Shown: positions 17,589 through 26,679 of the stretch, piece by piece
Layout of the letters: every line of letters begins with the position of its first letter
How positions within the stretch are numbered: the first letter of the stretch is position 1
Assembly: GCF_001514285.1 (NCBI RefSeq)
Contig: NZ_KQ949027.1
Location: forward strand, 62,001 to 126,000
Direction: 5' to 3'
DNA: 64,000 bases
From: Streptomyces sp. DSM 15324
Lineage (GTDB): Bacteria; Actinomycetota; Actinomycetes; Streptomycetales; Streptomycetaceae
The notes under the pieces: generated by a model
The model's input: only the letters and a program-made list of their open reading frames with translations
What the model was told of the DNA's origin: nothing
The model's database searches: none
Translations under genes and position numbers: made by a program

Positions 17589-17867
17589 GTGTGCGCGGGG
17601 ACCGCCGCACCCCCGTTACCGGGGGGCGGGACGACGGCGGTCCCCGCGAAGGACGCGGGCCGGGTCAGGCCGGGCTTGCGCGTCCATGGCGCCTGTGGAA
17701 GGTCCGGGAGCCGCTCCGGAGGTCCGTGACGCCGTTCGGTTGCCGGCCTGGGCGGGGAGCCGCTCCCGCCCTGCCGACACCCACTAATCTGCCGGACCCG
17801 TGTTAAGCGGGTGCTGCGCGGACGTGACGCGCTCGTACCACTTCCGCGAAGTCCCTCACTTCGGCAG
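17589..17867. other. Noncoding stretch without recognised feature
   Basis: About 280 GC-rich bases between the tandem repeat and the cbs terminator. I see no gene, RNA or clear promoter in it. Confidence 0.5.
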
Positions 17868-17904
17868 GTGAACGGAAGTTCGCCGCCGGCACCGGCGGTT
17901 CACC
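17868..17904 (-). terminator. Candidate terminator of cystathionine beta-synthase gene
   Basis: GGTGAAC (17868-17874) pairs with GTTCACC (17898-17904), enclosing a smaller CCGCCGG-CA-CCGGCGG hairpin (17883-17898). It begins about 12 bases after the stop on the minus strand. There is no T-run. Confidence 0.45.
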
Positions 17905-17916
17905 GGACGTTCGCCG

Positions 17917-19305
17917 TCACTTGCCGCCCTTGGCCAGGAAGGCCAGCAGGTCCTGACGGCTGACCACGCCCTTGGGCTTGCCCTCGACGAGCACGATCGC
18001 GGCGTCCGCCGAGCCGAGCACGGACATCAGGTCGCCGACCGGTTCCCCGGAGCCGACCTGCGGCAGCGGGGCCGACATGTGCTTCTCCAGCGGGTCGGAC
18101 AGGGAGGCGCGCTGGGTGAACAGCGCGTCGAGCAGCTCGCGTTCGACGACCGAGCCGACGACCTCCGCGGCCATGACGTCCGGGTGACCGGCGCCCGGCT
18201 TCACGATCGGCATCTGCGAGACGCCGTACTCGCGCAGCACCTCGATGGCCTGGCCGACCGTCTCGTCCGGGTGCATGTGGACGAGGGACGGGATCGCGCC
18301 GTGCTCCTTGTCGTTCAGGACGTCGCCGACCCGCGCGGACGGGCCCTCGTCCTCCAGGAAGCCGTAGTCGGCCATCCACTCGTCGTTGAAGATCTTCGAC
18401 AGGTAGCCGCGGCCGCTGTCCGGCAGCAGCACGACCACGACGTCGTCGGGGCCGAGCCGCTCGGCGACCCGCAGCGCGGCCACGACCGCCATGCCGCAGG
18501 AGCCGCCGACGAGCAGGCCCTCCTCCTTGGCCAGCCGGCGGGTCATCTGGAAGGAGTCCTTGTCGGAGACCGCGACGATCTCGTCGGCGACGGTCCGGTC
18601 GTAGGCGGTCGGCCAGAAGTCCTCACCGACGCCCTCGACCAGGTACGGCCGCCCGGAGCCGCCGGAGTAGACGGACCCCTCGGGGTCGGCGCCGACCACC
18701 TGGACACGGCCGTCGCTGGCGTCCTTCAGATAGCGCCCGGTGCCGGAGATCGTGCCGCCGGTGCCCACGCCCGCCACGAAGTGCGTGATCTTCCCCTCCG
18801 TCTGCTCCCACAGCTCCGGGCCGGTGGAGTGGTAGTGGGAGAGCGGGTTGTTGGGGTTGGAGTACTGGTCGGGCTTCCAGGCGCCGGGCGTCTCGCGCAC
18901 CAGCCGGTCGGAGACGTTGTAGTAGGAGTCCGGGTGCTCGGGGTCCACGGCGGTCGGGCAGACGACGACCTCGGCGCCGTAGGCCCGCAGCACGTTGATC
19001 TTGTCGGTGCTCACCTTGTCGGGGCACACGAAGATGCACTTGTACCCCTTCTGCTGCGCCACGATGGCCAGCCCGACGCCCGTGTTGCCGCTGGTCGGCT
19101 CGACGATCGTGCCGCCCGGCTGGAGCTCCCCGCTCTTCTCGGCGGCCTCGATCATGCGCAGGGCGATGCGGTCCTTCACGGAACCGCCCGGGTTGAAGTA
19201 CTCCACCTTGGCCAGAACGGTGGCCTGGATGCCCTGGGTCACGCTGTTGAGCTTCACCAGCGGGGTGTTGCCGACGAGGCTGATCATCGAGTCGTGGAAT
19301 CGCAC
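17917..19305 (-). CDS. cbs: Cystathionine beta-synthase
   Basis: This PLP enzyme joins serine and homocysteine to cystathionine in reverse transsulfuration. The 462-residue product has the PLP lysine motif EYFNPGGSVKDR, the TSGNTGVGLA serine-binding loop and the phosphate loop VGTGGTISGTG in the first 330 residues. Two C-terminal CBS domains (about 335-460) follow. It lacks the haem-binding N-terminus of animal enzymes. The start is GTG 19305 with CGGAGA upstream. It stands alone and is divergent from the SGNH hydrolase gene. Confidence 0.92.
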   Translation of the reverse strand: MRFHDSMISLVGNTPLVKLNSVTQGIQATVLAKVEYFNPGGSVKDRIALRMIEAAEKSGELQPGGTIVEPTSGNTGVGLAIVAQQKGYKCIFVCPDKVSTDKINVLRAYGAEVVVCPTAVDPEHPDSYYNVSDRLVRETPGAWKPDQYSNPNNPLSHYHSTGPELWEQTEGKITHFVAGVGTGGTISGTGRYLKDASDGRVQVVGADPEGSVYSGGSGRPYLVEGVGEDFWPTAYDRTVADEIVAVSDKDSFQMTRRLAKEEGLLVGGSCGMAVVAALRVAERLGPDDVVVVLLPDSGRGYLSKIFNDEWMADYGFLEDEGPSARVGDVLNDKEHGAIPSLVHMHPDETVGQAIEVLREYGVSQMPIVKPGAGHPDVMAAEVVGSVVERELLDALFTQRASLSDPLEKHMSAPLPQVGSGEPVGDLMSVLGSADAAIVLVEGKPKGVVSRQDLLAFLAKGGK

Positions 19306-19456
19306 CGTTGTCTCCGGTTGCTTGCAAAAAAACAGTGGTCGTAGTGGTTACGCCAGCCTACGGCCCGTCCGAGAGGTTCACTCCCCGCCGAGATTGGCCG
19401 ACGGTCCGTACGGGGCAAGGAGTGGGTGTACGGACACGAGGAGGTGGCGGCGAGGC

Positions 19457-20503
19457 ATGACGAGCATGTCGAGGGCGAGAGTGGCCCGGCGCATCGCGGC
19501 CGGCGCGGCCTACGGCGGCGGCGGCATCGGCCTGGCCGGGGCGGCGGTCGTGGGACTGCTGCTGGCGGAGGCGCAGCTGGCCCGGCGCCATGTGAACGGG
19601 GGCGGCGAGCACCACCGGGTCCCGCACGCGGACGGCCGCTACGGCCGGACGTACGACGCCCCCGGCACCCCGGCCGCGGAGCCCCTGCGCCTGGTCCTGC
19701 TGGGCGACTCCACGGCGGCCGGGCAGGGCGTCCACCGCTCCGGCCAGACCCCGGGCGCACTGCTGGCCTCCGGCCTCGCGGCGGTCGCGGAACGCCCGGT
19801 GGAGCTGCGCAACGTCGCCCTGCCCGGCGCCCGGTCCGACGACCTGGACCGGCAGGTCGCGCTGATCCTCGGCAGCTGCGATCAGGTGCCCGACATCTGC
19901 GTGATCATGATCGGCGCGAACGACGTCACCCACCGCATGCCGCCGACCCGTTCGGTGCGGCACCTGTCGGCGGCGGTACGGCGGCTGCGCACGGCCGGTG
20001 CGGAGGTGGTGGTCGGCACCTGTCCCGACCTCGGCACGATCGAGCCGGTGCCGCAGCCGTTGCGCTGGCTGGCCCGCAGGGCCTCCCGTCAGCTGGCGGC
20101 CGCGCAGACGATCGGCGTGATCGAACAGGGCGGACGCACGGTGTCGCTGGGGGATCTGCTGGGTCCCGAGTTCGAGGAGAGGCCGCGCGAGCTGTTCGGC
20201 CCCGACCACTACCACCCCTCGGCGGAGGGGTACGCGACCGCCGCGATGGCCGTCCTGCCCACGCTCTGTGCCGCGCTCGGCCTCTGGCCGGCCGAGGAGG
20301 AGCGCCCGGACGTCTCCCGCCGCGAGGGCTTCCTGCCGGTGGCCCGCGCCGCGGCCGAGGCGGCGTCGGAGGCGGGCACCGAGGTCACGGCCGCCATGCC
20401 GACGGGCCCGCGCGGTCCCTGGGCCCTGCTGAAGCGGCGCCGCAGGAGGCGGGTCGAGGAGGCGGAACCGAGCCGGCCCGCACCAGACCAAGCAAGCGCT
20501 TAG
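19457..20503 (+). CDS. SGNH/GDSL-family esterase with N-terminal membrane anchor
   Basis: The 348-residue product has one hydrophobic segment near 22-42 and then an SGNH hydrolase domain: block I GDSTAAGQG (nucleophile Ser), block III GANDVTH and block V DHYHPSAEGY with the Asp-x-x-His pair. It probably hydrolyses an ester outside the membrane, substrate unknown. A Lys/Arg-rich tail follows. ATG 19457 has GAGGTGG nine bases upstream; ATG 19466 is an alternative. Confidence 0.85.
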   Translation: MTSMSRARVARRIAAGAAYGGGGIGLAGAAVVGLLLAEAQLARRHVNGGGEHHRVPHADGRYGRTYDAPGTPAAEPLRLVLLGDSTAAGQGVHRSGQTPGALLASGLAAVAERPVELRNVALPGARSDDLDRQVALILGSCDQVPDICVIMIGANDVTHRMPPTRSVRHLSAAVRRLRTAGAEVVVGTCPDLGTIEPVPQPLRWLARRASRQLAAAQTIGVIEQGGRTVSLGDLLGPEFEERPRELFGPDHYHPSAEGYATAAMAVLPTLCAALGLWPAEEERPDVSRREGFLPVARAAAEAASEAGTEVTAAMPTGPRGPWALLKRRRRRRVEEAEPSRPAPDQASA

Positions 20504-20610
20504 AAAGTGCGGCCAGGGTCACACCGCGACACGGATGACCGCGAGAGTACGGACAGGTAACTTCCCAAGCAGCCGTGCCCGAACGAACCCCTTCCGCCAC
20601 TGGAGCCGTG

Positions 20611-21831
20611 ATGCCCGAAGCCGTCATCGTCTCGACCGCCCGTTCCCCGATCGGCCGCGCCGTCAAGGGCTCCCTGAAGGACCTGCGCCCGGACGACCTC
20701 ACCGCCACGATCATCCAGGCCGCCCTGGCCAAGGTCCCCGAGCTGGACCCGCGGGACATCGACGACCTGATGCTCGGCTGCGGCCTGCCCGGCGGCGAGC
20801 AGGGTTACAACCTGGGCCGGATCGTCGCCGTGCAGATGGGCATGGACCACCTGCCGGGCTGCACGATCACCCGTTACTGTTCCTCGTCCCTCCAGACCTC
20901 CCGCATGGCCCTGCACGCCATCAAGGCCGGCGAGGGCGACGTCTTCATCTCGGCCGGCGTCGAGATGGTCTCCCGGTTCGCCAAGGGCAGCTCCGACGGC
21001 CTCCCGGACACCAGGAACCCCCTCTTCGCCGAGGCCGAGGCCCGCACCGCCGCCACGGCCGCGTCCGAGGGCTCCACCTGGCACGACCCGCGCGAGGACG
21101 GTCTGCTCCCCGACCCCTACATCGCGATGGGGCAGACCGCGGAGAACCTGGCCCGCGTCAAGGGCGTCACCCGCCAGGACATGGACGAGTTCGGCGTCCG
21201 CTCGCAGAACCTCGCCGAAGAGGCCATCAAGAACGGCTTCTGGGAGCGCGAGATCACCCCGGTGACCCTCCCCGACGGCATGGTCGTCTCCAAGGACGAC
21301 GGCCCGCGCGCCGGCGTCACCCTGGAGGCCGTGTCCGGCCTGAAGCCGGTCTTCCGCCCCGACGGACTGGTCACGGCCGGCAACTGCTGCCCCCTGAACG
21401 ACGGTGCCGCCGCCGTCGTCATCATGTCCGACACCAAGGCCCGCGAGCTGGGCCTGACCCCGCTCGCCCGGATCGTCTCCACGGGCGTCTCCGGCCTCTC
21501 CCCCGAGATCATGGGCCTCGGTCCGGTCGAGGCGTCGAAGCAGGCCCTCAGCCGCGCCGGTCTGACCATCGACGACATCGACCTGGTCGAGATCAACGAG
21601 GCGTTCGCCGCGCAGGTGATCCCCTCCTACCGCGACCTCGGCATCGACCTCGACAAGCTGAACGTCAACGGCGGCGCCATCGCCGTCGGCCACCCCTTCG
21701 GCATGACGGGCGCCCGGATCACCGGCACCCTCATCAACTCCCTCCAGTTCCACGACAAGCAGTTCGGCCTGGAGACGATGTGCGTCGGCGGCGGCCAGGG
21801 CATGGCGATGGTCATCGAGCGCCTGAGCTGA
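20611..21831 (+). CDS. Acetyl-CoA acetyltransferase (thiolase)
   Basis: The 406-residue thiolase has the acyl-accepting Cys90 in [16 protein letters not shown] with the catalytic His-region, [10 protein letters not shown] and the C-terminal CVGGGQG with the base Cys. It cleaves or condenses acyl-CoAs in fatty-acid breakdown or acetoacetyl-CoA formation. ATG 20611 has GGAG five bases upstream; GTG 20608 is adjacent. A strong terminator follows. No beta-oxidation partner is adjacent, so the substrate length is open. Confidence 0.9.
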   Translation: MPEAVIVSTARSPIGRAVKGSLKDLRPDDLTATIIQAALAKVPELDPRDIDDLMLGCGLPGGEQGYNLGRIVAVQMGMDHLPGCTITRYCSSSLQTSRMALHAIKAGEGDVFISAGVEMVSRFAKGSSDGLPDTRNPLFAEAEARTAATAASEGSTWHDPREDGLLPDPYIAMGQTAENLARVKGVTRQDMDEFGVRSQNLAEEAIKNGFWEREITPVTLPDGMVVSKDDGPRAGVTLEAVSGLKPVFRPDGLVTAGNCCPLNDGAAAVVIMSDTKARELGLTPLARIVSTGVSGLSPEIMGLGPVEASKQALSRAGLTIDDIDLVEINEAFAAQVIPSYRDLGIDLDKLNVNGGAIAVGHPFGMTGARITGTLINSLQFHDKQFGLETMCVGGGQGMAMVIERLS

Positions 21832-21880
21832 CCCCCGCGGGCGGCTCTGCGTCACCGCTTCGGCACCCGCCGTCACGTCA

Positions 21881-21917
21881 CGGCCCGGAGTCCGGGAAGC
21901 CCCTGGACTCCGGGCCG
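21881..21917 (+). terminator. Strong hairpin terminator of thiolase gene
   Basis: CGGCCCGGAGTCC (21881-21893) pairs perfectly with GGACTCCGGGCCG (21905-21917) across an 11-base loop and is followed by ATTTGTG. Confidence 0.85.
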
Positions 21918-22113
21918 ATTTGTGATCCAATCTCCCCCAGGATGTGACCTATCTCCCTCTGTCAGGGATTTGCGCAGCTCAGCACGGATCACAGCCACGC
22001 CACCGACCCAATTTCCTGTCCGTTTCGTGACGTTACGCACTGACAGCGGGATAGTCCGCCCTTCAAGCTGATGTAGGAAGTCGGGGGTCGACTTTGAAAC
22101 CGGGAGTACGTCA

Positions 22114-22905
22114 GTGAGCGCCATGCCGATCGCCTTGCTGGTCACCACGGCCGCCACGGGCGCCGTGGGCGTCGCCGTCCTGCGCACCCTCTTGCAGCTG
22201 CGCCGGCAGGTCGCCGCCCTGCACGTCCAGCTCGCCGAGAACCTCGCGGCCGAGCGGCGGGGCTTCGTGCCGGCCGCCCGCAGCACCACGGACACCGCCG
22301 AGATACGCGCGGCCGTGGCCGAGGCGCTCGCGGAGGAGCGGGAGCGGGAGCTGGCCGAGGCGCGCGCCTTCTGGGCCGCCCAGGAGACCCGTGACGCCTC
22401 CGAAACCCCCTCCCTGCTGGGCCTGCCGGACAGCGAGCTGTTCCTGCCCCGGCAGTCCGACTTCGTGGGCCTGGAGCCGCTGGAGCCGGTGACCGAGCCG
22501 CCCGCGGACGCCGACGAGTTCGCCGGGGACTCCCCCGAACTGGCCGCGGCCCGCCGCCGTCACCCCTCCCACCCCGACTTCGTCCCGGTCCAGTCACCGG
22601 TCGTGAACGACCACGAGCGCACGGTCGCCGCCCTGGAGGAACTGGCGGAGTCCCGCACCGAACTGACCGACGTGCGCCCGGGCCCGCTCGGCACCCTCGA
22701 CGTCTACGTCTTCGCCGACGGCACCACCCTGTGCATGACGCCGGGCCACCGCGAGACGGCCGACCGCCTCGCCGCCGCCCTCACCGCGGGCGAGACCCCG
22801 TACCTCCTCGGCGGCTCGGGCATCTCGGGCGCGTACACCCTGACGTTCGCGTGCGGCGAGGAGAACGTCTACATCCTCGCGGACCGGGTCATCGCCAGCC
22901 TGTAG
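22114..22905 (+). CDS. Conserved hypothetical protein with N-terminal membrane segment
   Basis: The 263-residue product starts with a hydrophobic stretch (about 4-22) and a helical, Ala/Glu/Arg-rich segment (30-95) that looks like a coiled coil. An acidic linker and a C-terminal alpha/beta region (about 170-263) with LDVYVFADGTTLCMTPGHRE follow. It is probably membrane-anchored with the bulk in the cytoplasm. GTG 22114 has GGGAG seven bases upstream. Function unknown. Confidence 0.78.
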   Translation: MSAMPIALLVTTAATGAVGVAVLRTLLQLRRQVAALHVQLAENLAAERRGFVPAARSTTDTAEIRAAVAEALAEERERELAEARAFWAAQETRDASETPSLLGLPDSELFLPRQSDFVGLEPLEPVTEPPADADEFAGDSPELAAARRRHPSHPDFVPVQSPVVNDHERTVAALEELAESRTELTDVRPGPLGTLDVYVFADGTTLCMTPGHRETADRLAAALTAGETPYLLGGSGISGAYTLTFACGEENVYILADRVIASL

Positions 22906-22953
22906 GCGCCGCGGACCGCACCCGCCCCGGGGCGCGGTGGACCGCGCCGCGCC

Positions 22954-23265
22954 TCAGACCCCCGCCCGCTTCTGCGCCTCCGCGACCAACCGCACGGCCT
23001 CGTCGACCTGGGCGTCCTCGGACAGCACGACCGACAGATCGTGCACGGCCACGGTGATCTGGTCGGCGGCGGCGAACATCCCCGCGTCCGGCATCTCCCG
23101 GGGCTCCGCGCCGGGCTCCTCGATCCGCTGCGCCCACCGGGCCAACTCGCGGGCCAGTCCCAGCGCCTCGGCCGCCGCCCCTCTCTGCAAGCGGCTCTGC
23201 GGAGCGGCACGCAAACGATCGGCGAAGTGATCCACCGCACGGGTCAGAGACGTCGTATCCACCAC
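22954..23265 (-). CDS. Small conserved hypothetical protein
   Basis: The 103-residue helical protein contains LTRAVDHFADRLRAAPQSRL and ADQITVAVHDLSVVL. It has no membrane segment. The start is one of two adjacent GTG codons (23265 or 23262), without a strong ribosome site. It is divergent from the DUF4287 gene. Confidence 0.65.
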   Translation of the reverse strand: MVDTTSLTRAVDHFADRLRAAPQSRLQRGAAAEALGLARELARWAQRIEEPGAEPREMPDAGMFAAADQITVAVHDLSVVLSEDAQVDEAVRLVAEAQKRAGV

Positions 23266-23369
23266 GCCGTGAGCGTACGCGCCGTACCCGCACTGTTGCC
23301 AACGGGCGAACGCTCAGGCACCGTGACCTGAAGGACCGGCTTACATCCCCTTTGCAACCGGAGGCGCCG

Positions 23370-23597
23370 ATGTCCCATGTCCTCTCCGAGGAGACCCACC
23401 GCAACATGCTCGCCCGTATCCCCCACTGCACCGGCCGTGAAGTCTCCGACTGGCTGCGCACCGTCGACGAAGGCCCCGCTCTCCGCTTCGAGGAGAAGGT
23501 CAGCTGGCTGCGCCACGAGCACAACCTCGCGTACGGCCACGCCAAGGCGATCATCCACGAGTACGAGCTGAGGAGGGCCGCGCGCAAATTCGCCTAG
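23370..23597 (+). CDS. DUF4287 domain protein
   Basis: The 75-residue protein matches DUF4287, with TGREVSDWLRTV and LRHEHNLAYGHAKAIIHEYE. ATG 23370 is chosen because GGAGG lies six bases upstream; an earlier in-frame start at 23352 lacks one. The gene is followed by a two-way terminator shared with the BI-1 gene. Role unknown; family members are small soluble proteins. Confidence 0.82.
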   Translation: MSHVLSEETHRNMLARIPHCTGREVSDWLRTVDEGPALRFEEKVSWLRHEHNLAYGHAKAIIHEYELRRAARKFA

Positions 23598-23616
23598 CGC
23601 GCACCGGACATGAGAG

Positions 23617-23643
23617 AGGGCCCCGGGCGAACCCCGGGGCCCT
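23617..23643. terminator. Bidirectional hairpin terminator
   Basis: AGGGCCCCGGG (23617-23627) and CCCGGGGCCCT (23633-23643) form a perfect 11-bp stem with a 5-base loop between the convergent DUF4287 and BI-1 genes; TTT follows on the plus strand. Confidence 0.88.
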
Positions 23644-23676
23644 TTCGCCGTACGGCCGTGACGACCGCGGTCGTGC

Positions 23677-24579
23677 TCAGTCGCTCTGGTTGAGGATGGC
23701 GAGGAGTCGCAGGAACTCCATGTAGATCCAGACCAGCGTCATCGTGAGGCCGAAGGCGGCGAGCCAGGCCTCCTCGCGCGGCGCGCCGTAGGCGATGCCG
23801 TCCTCGACCTGCTTGAAGTCCAGGGCGAGGAAGCAGGCACCCAGGATGATGCCGATGATGCCGAAGACGATACCGAGGCCACCGCTGCGGAAGCCGAGGC
23901 CGTCGCCGCCGCCGAAGACGGTGAACAGCAGGTTCACGGCCATCAGCAGGACGAAGCCGAGCGCCGCGGCCATCACGAAGCCGTAGAAGCGGCGGTTGAC
24001 GCGGATCCAGCCGGCCTTGTAGGCCACCAGCACACCGGCGAAGACCGCCATGGTGCCGAGGACCGCCTGGGCGACCACGCCGTCCGCGATGTACGTCGAC
24101 ACCGCGGACGAGATCACGCCGAGGAAGACGCCCTCGAGGGCGGCGTACGACAGGATCAGCGCGGGGGCCGGGCGGCGCTTGAAGGACTGGATGAACGCCA
24201 GCACCATCGCGGCCAGACCGGCGACGACGCCGATGCCGTAGGACTTGCCGAGGTTGGCCTCGTCCACGGGCAGCAGCAGCCAGGACAGGACCGCCGTGAC
24301 GACCACGGCGCCGAGCGTGGTCGCGGTGCGCGCGACGACGTCGTCCATGGTCATGGCGCCCGGGGTGACCGGGGCCTGCGGCGGGGCGCCCACCTGCTGG
24401 GCGTAAGGGTTCTGCGCGTAGGGGTTGCCCGCCTGCTGGGCGTACGGGTTGCCCTGCGCGTACGGGTTGGCCTGCGTACCGACAGCGGGTCCCCCGGCCT
24501 GCGGCGTCGCGTTGAAGCCCGCGTAGCCGTTGTCGCGGCTGAACCCCCGTCGCGAGAAGACCGGGTTTCTGCTCCTCAT
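23677..24579 (-). CDS. Bax inhibitor-1/YccA family membrane protein
   Basis: The 300-residue protein has a cytoplasmic N-terminus with NPYAQ repeats (about 38-65) followed by seven hydrophobic segments and the conserved C-terminal DFKQVEDGIAYGAPREEAW. That pattern belongs to the BI-1/YccA family, pH-sensitive calcium-leak channels in other bacteria. The ATG has GGAGG upstream. The repeat-rich N-terminus is commonly found in Streptomyces homologues and may vary in length. Confidence 0.9.
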   Translation of the reverse strand: MRSRNPVFSRRGFSRDNGYAGFNATPQAGGPAVGTQANPYAQGNPYAQQAGNPYAQNPYAQQVGAPPQAPVTPGAMTMDDVVARTATTLGAVVVTAVLSWLLLPVDEANLGKSYGIGVVAGLAAMVLAFIQSFKRRPAPALILSYAALEGVFLGVISSAVSTYIADGVVAQAVLGTMAVFAGVLVAYKAGWIRVNRRFYGFVMAAALGFVLLMAVNLLFTVFGGGDGLGFRSGGLGIVFGIIGIILGACFLALDFKQVEDGIAYGAPREEAWLAAFGLTMTLVWIYMEFLRLLAILNQSD

Positions 24580-24807
24580 TTCACTCCTCCATGGCCGCCG
24601 TGCGCGGCCTTGGCGTCAAGAGTAATAGGTAGGCAAAGGATTGACCCTAGTGCTTGGGGAGGATCTTTCCCTCGTCGTGCTGCGCAACACGCTACGCGGC
24701 GGGCGGATTCCCGCTACGGCGGGCTCTCCTTCATGACCAAGCTGGGACATGCCCGGAACCGGCCGGAGATCAACCGGCCCCGGATCCGCCGCCAGGTCGC
24801 CGCGCGT

Positions 24808-25983
24808 TCACCCGAACGGGAACCCGGTGTACCCCTCCGCCAGGTCGGTCTCGGCGGCGCGCGAGGAGGCGATCCGCTCCAGCCGGGCGATCTGGAGCCG
24901 GTCCTCGAAGGGGGTGGCGCCCGGTGCGCGGTGCAGCAGGGTCGTCATGTCGTACGAGAACCGCTCGGCCTGCCAGACCCGGTCCAGACAGGTCGCCGAG
25001 TAGGCGTCGAGCAGTTCGTCCGATCCGGTCTCCTCGCGGTGCGCCAGGGCCCGCGCGAACGTGACGACGTCCCCGACGGCCAGATTCAGCCCCTTGGCTC
25101 CGGTCGGCGGGACGATGTGGGCGGCGTCCCCGGCGAGGAAGAGCCGGCCGTACCGCATCGGCTCGTGGACGTAGGACCGCATGGGGGTGACGGACTTCTG
25201 GGTGATCGGACCGCGCTCCAGCCGCCAGCCGTCCGCGGTCTCGAAGCGGCGCTCCAGCTCGTCCCAGATCTCCTCGTCGCCCCAGCTGTCGGCGTCGGTG
25301 CCCTCGGGCACCTGGAGGTAGAGGCGGGAGACGGACGGGGAGCGCATGGACAGCAGAGCGAAGCCGCGGTCGTGGCGGGCGTAGACCAGTTCGTCGTGCG
25401 AGGGCGGCACGTCGGCGAGGATGCCCAGCCAGCCGAAGGGGTACGTCCGTTCGAAGACGCGGGTCAGTTCGGCCGGGATCGCGCTCCGGGCCACCCCCCA
25501 GAAGCCGTCGCAGCCGACGACGTACGCGCACTCCAGGACGTCCTCGACCCCCCCGTGCCGGAAGCGCACGCGCGGACTGTCGCTGTCGGCGCCCTCCACG
25601 GCCAGCGCCTCGGCCTCGAAGAGCAGCGGGCCGCCCTCCTTGAGCTGGAGGGCGATGAGGTCCTTGCACACCTCGGTCTGGGCGTAGACCGTCACGGACC
25701 GGCCGCCGGTGAGGGCGGGGAAGTCGACGCGGTGGCGCTTTCTGTCGTAGCGCAGCTCGATGCCGTCGTGGCGCAGGCCCTCGCGGTCCATGCGCTCCCC
25801 GGCGCCGGCCGCGCGCAGGACGTCCACCGTGCCCTGCTCCAGGATCCCGGCGCGCTGGCGGTGTTCGACGTAGGCCCGGTCGCGGCTCTCCAGGACGACG
25901 GAGTCGATGCCGGCGTTGTGCAGCAGGCGGGCGAGGAGGAGGCCGGCCGGGCCGGCGCCGATGATGCCGACGGTGGTGCGCAT
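24808..25983 (-). CDS. pobA: 4-Hydroxybenzoate 3-monooxygenase
   Basis: PobA is an FAD monooxygenase that turns 4-hydroxybenzoate into protocatechuate with NADPH (or NADH) and oxygen. The 391 residues match the family length of about 394. Motifs are the N-terminal FAD site GIIGAGPAGLLLARLL, VVGCDGFWGVAR in the DG region, and FLAGDAAHIVPPTGAKGLNL. ATG 25983 follows GGGAAG. No pca ring-cleavage genes are adjacent, so protocatechuate must be degraded by enzymes encoded elsewhere. A small palindrome upstream may be its operator. Confidence 0.93.
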   Translation of the reverse strand: MRTTVGIIGAGPAGLLLARLLHNAGIDSVVLESRDRAYVEHRQRAGILEQGTVDVLRAAGAGERMDREGLRHDGIELRYDRKRHRVDFPALTGGRSVTVYAQTEVCKDLIALQLKEGGPLLFEAEALAVEGADSDSPRVRFRHGGVEDVLECAYVVGCDGFWGVARSAIPAELTRVFERTYPFGWLGILADVPPSHDELVYARHDRGFALLSMRSPSVSRLYLQVPEGTDADSWGDEEIWDELERRFETADGWRLERGPITQKSVTPMRSYVHEPMRYGRLFLAGDAAHIVPPTGAKGLNLAVGDVVTFARALAHREETGSDELLDAYSATCLDRVWQAERFSYDMTTLLHRAPGATPFEDRLQIARLERIASSRAAETDLAEGYTGFPFG

Positions 25984-26047
25984 CGGGCTTCCCTTCAGAC
26001 AGCGGATCACATGAGGGTGGGGAGGGGGAGTGGCGATCTGTTCGTCC

Positions 26048-26065
26048 AGTGAAATTTTCTTCACT
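26048..26065. promoter_or_regulatory. Candidate operator upstream of pobA
   Basis: A perfect inverted repeat, AGTGAA (26048-26053) and TTCACT (26060-26065) with a 6-base AT-rich spacer, lies about 65-80 bases upstream of the pobA start. Aromatic catabolic genes in Streptomyces are usually controlled by IclR or MarR regulators. Confidence 0.4.
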
Positions 26066-26176
26066 TTTCTCAGGTGAGTCTGCGCGCGGGTGCACCCGGT
26101 GTCAACGGGAGGGGGCGCCGACACGCGCCTTCCTGTACCGACCGTATGCACAGGTCACCCCAAGTGACCGAGGAAG

Positions 26177-26260
26177 TGCCCAGAGCCGGACTTGAACCGG
26201 CACGCCCGCGAAGGGGCAGCGAGGTTTAAGCTCGCCGTGTCTGCATTCCACCATCTGGGC
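26177..26260 (-). tRNA. bldA: tRNA-Leu (anticodon UAA), bldA
   Basis: The minus strand folds as a class II tRNA: acceptor GCCCAGA/TCTGGGC, anticodon stem GCGAG/CTCGC with loop CTTAAAC (anticodon TAA), a long variable arm TGCCCC-TTC-GCGGGCG, and T-loop GGTTCAAGTCC. The discriminator is A and CCA is not encoded. This is the only tRNA that reads UUA, a codon used in Streptomyces mainly in developmental and antibiotic genes, and its loss gives bald mutants. A possible -10 box TAGGGT lies at 26289-26294 on the minus strand, which would give a short 5' leader. Confidence 0.97.
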
Positions 26261-26339
26261 AGGCCTTGGGCCCCGCGTTGAGCTTCCGACCCTATCGGGA
26301 TCCGTCCCCCGAACAGCGGAAGAGTGGACCGATGTTGTC

Positions 26340-26546
26340 TTATTTTATTGACGTCTGAGGGAGCATCAGCACCTGGAACTCGCCATCCGCACTTGCCAGT
26401 AGCCTGGCGCGCGGCGACCGCTTGCGCATGCGGAATGACGGAATTTCACCGCCCGAACGAGGTTGCTCCACCGGTTCTTGACGATCCGTCTCCTCCTGAC
26501 GAGGCCTCTCGCCCTCCGGGACAGGTGTCATCCCCAGGTATGACAC
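26340..26546 (-). CDS. Possible small basic protein upstream of bldA
   Basis: An open frame of 68 codons starts at GTG 26546 with GAGGA about six bases upstream. It encodes a hydrophilic protein with SGGEIPSFRMRKRSPRARLL and ends in an AT-rich stop region. Codon use is less GC3-biased than neighbours. No homologue is recognised and a palindrome covers its start, so it may not be a gene. Confidence 0.3.
   Translation of the reverse strand: MSYLGMTPVPEGERPRQEETDRQEPVEQPRSGGEIPSFRMRKRSPRARLLASADGEFQVLMLPQTSIK
26525..26546. promoter_or_regulatory. Candidate operator of the first ABC exporter operon
   Basis: A perfect inverted repeat, GTGTCA (26525-26530) and TGACAC (26541-26546) with a 10-base spacer, lies about 135 bases upstream of the ATPase start. 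It is a plausible regulator site; no -10/-35 pair is clear next to it. Besides bldA and the possible small gene, nothing else is visible between 25984 and 26679. Confidence 0.4.
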
Positions 26547-26679
26547 GGCGGTCCTCGGTCCGACCGGAGTCTGCCTTCAGAACCGGAACAGCGACTGACT
26601 ACAGGGCCGCCGGGCCCCGCGACGATGGTTGAGGTCCTCGAGGACCCCACACCCCTCGTCCCGACAGGAGCGCGTTCCC

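Noticed and set aside
17281-17787. A plus-strand gene across the tandem repeats
   Set aside because: The peptide is only repeats of Pro/Arg/Lys and starts inside the DUF6924-like gene.
26324-26632. A plus-strand small gene after bldA
   Set aside because: It has no ribosome site and overlaps the palindrome; the composition is not coding-like.
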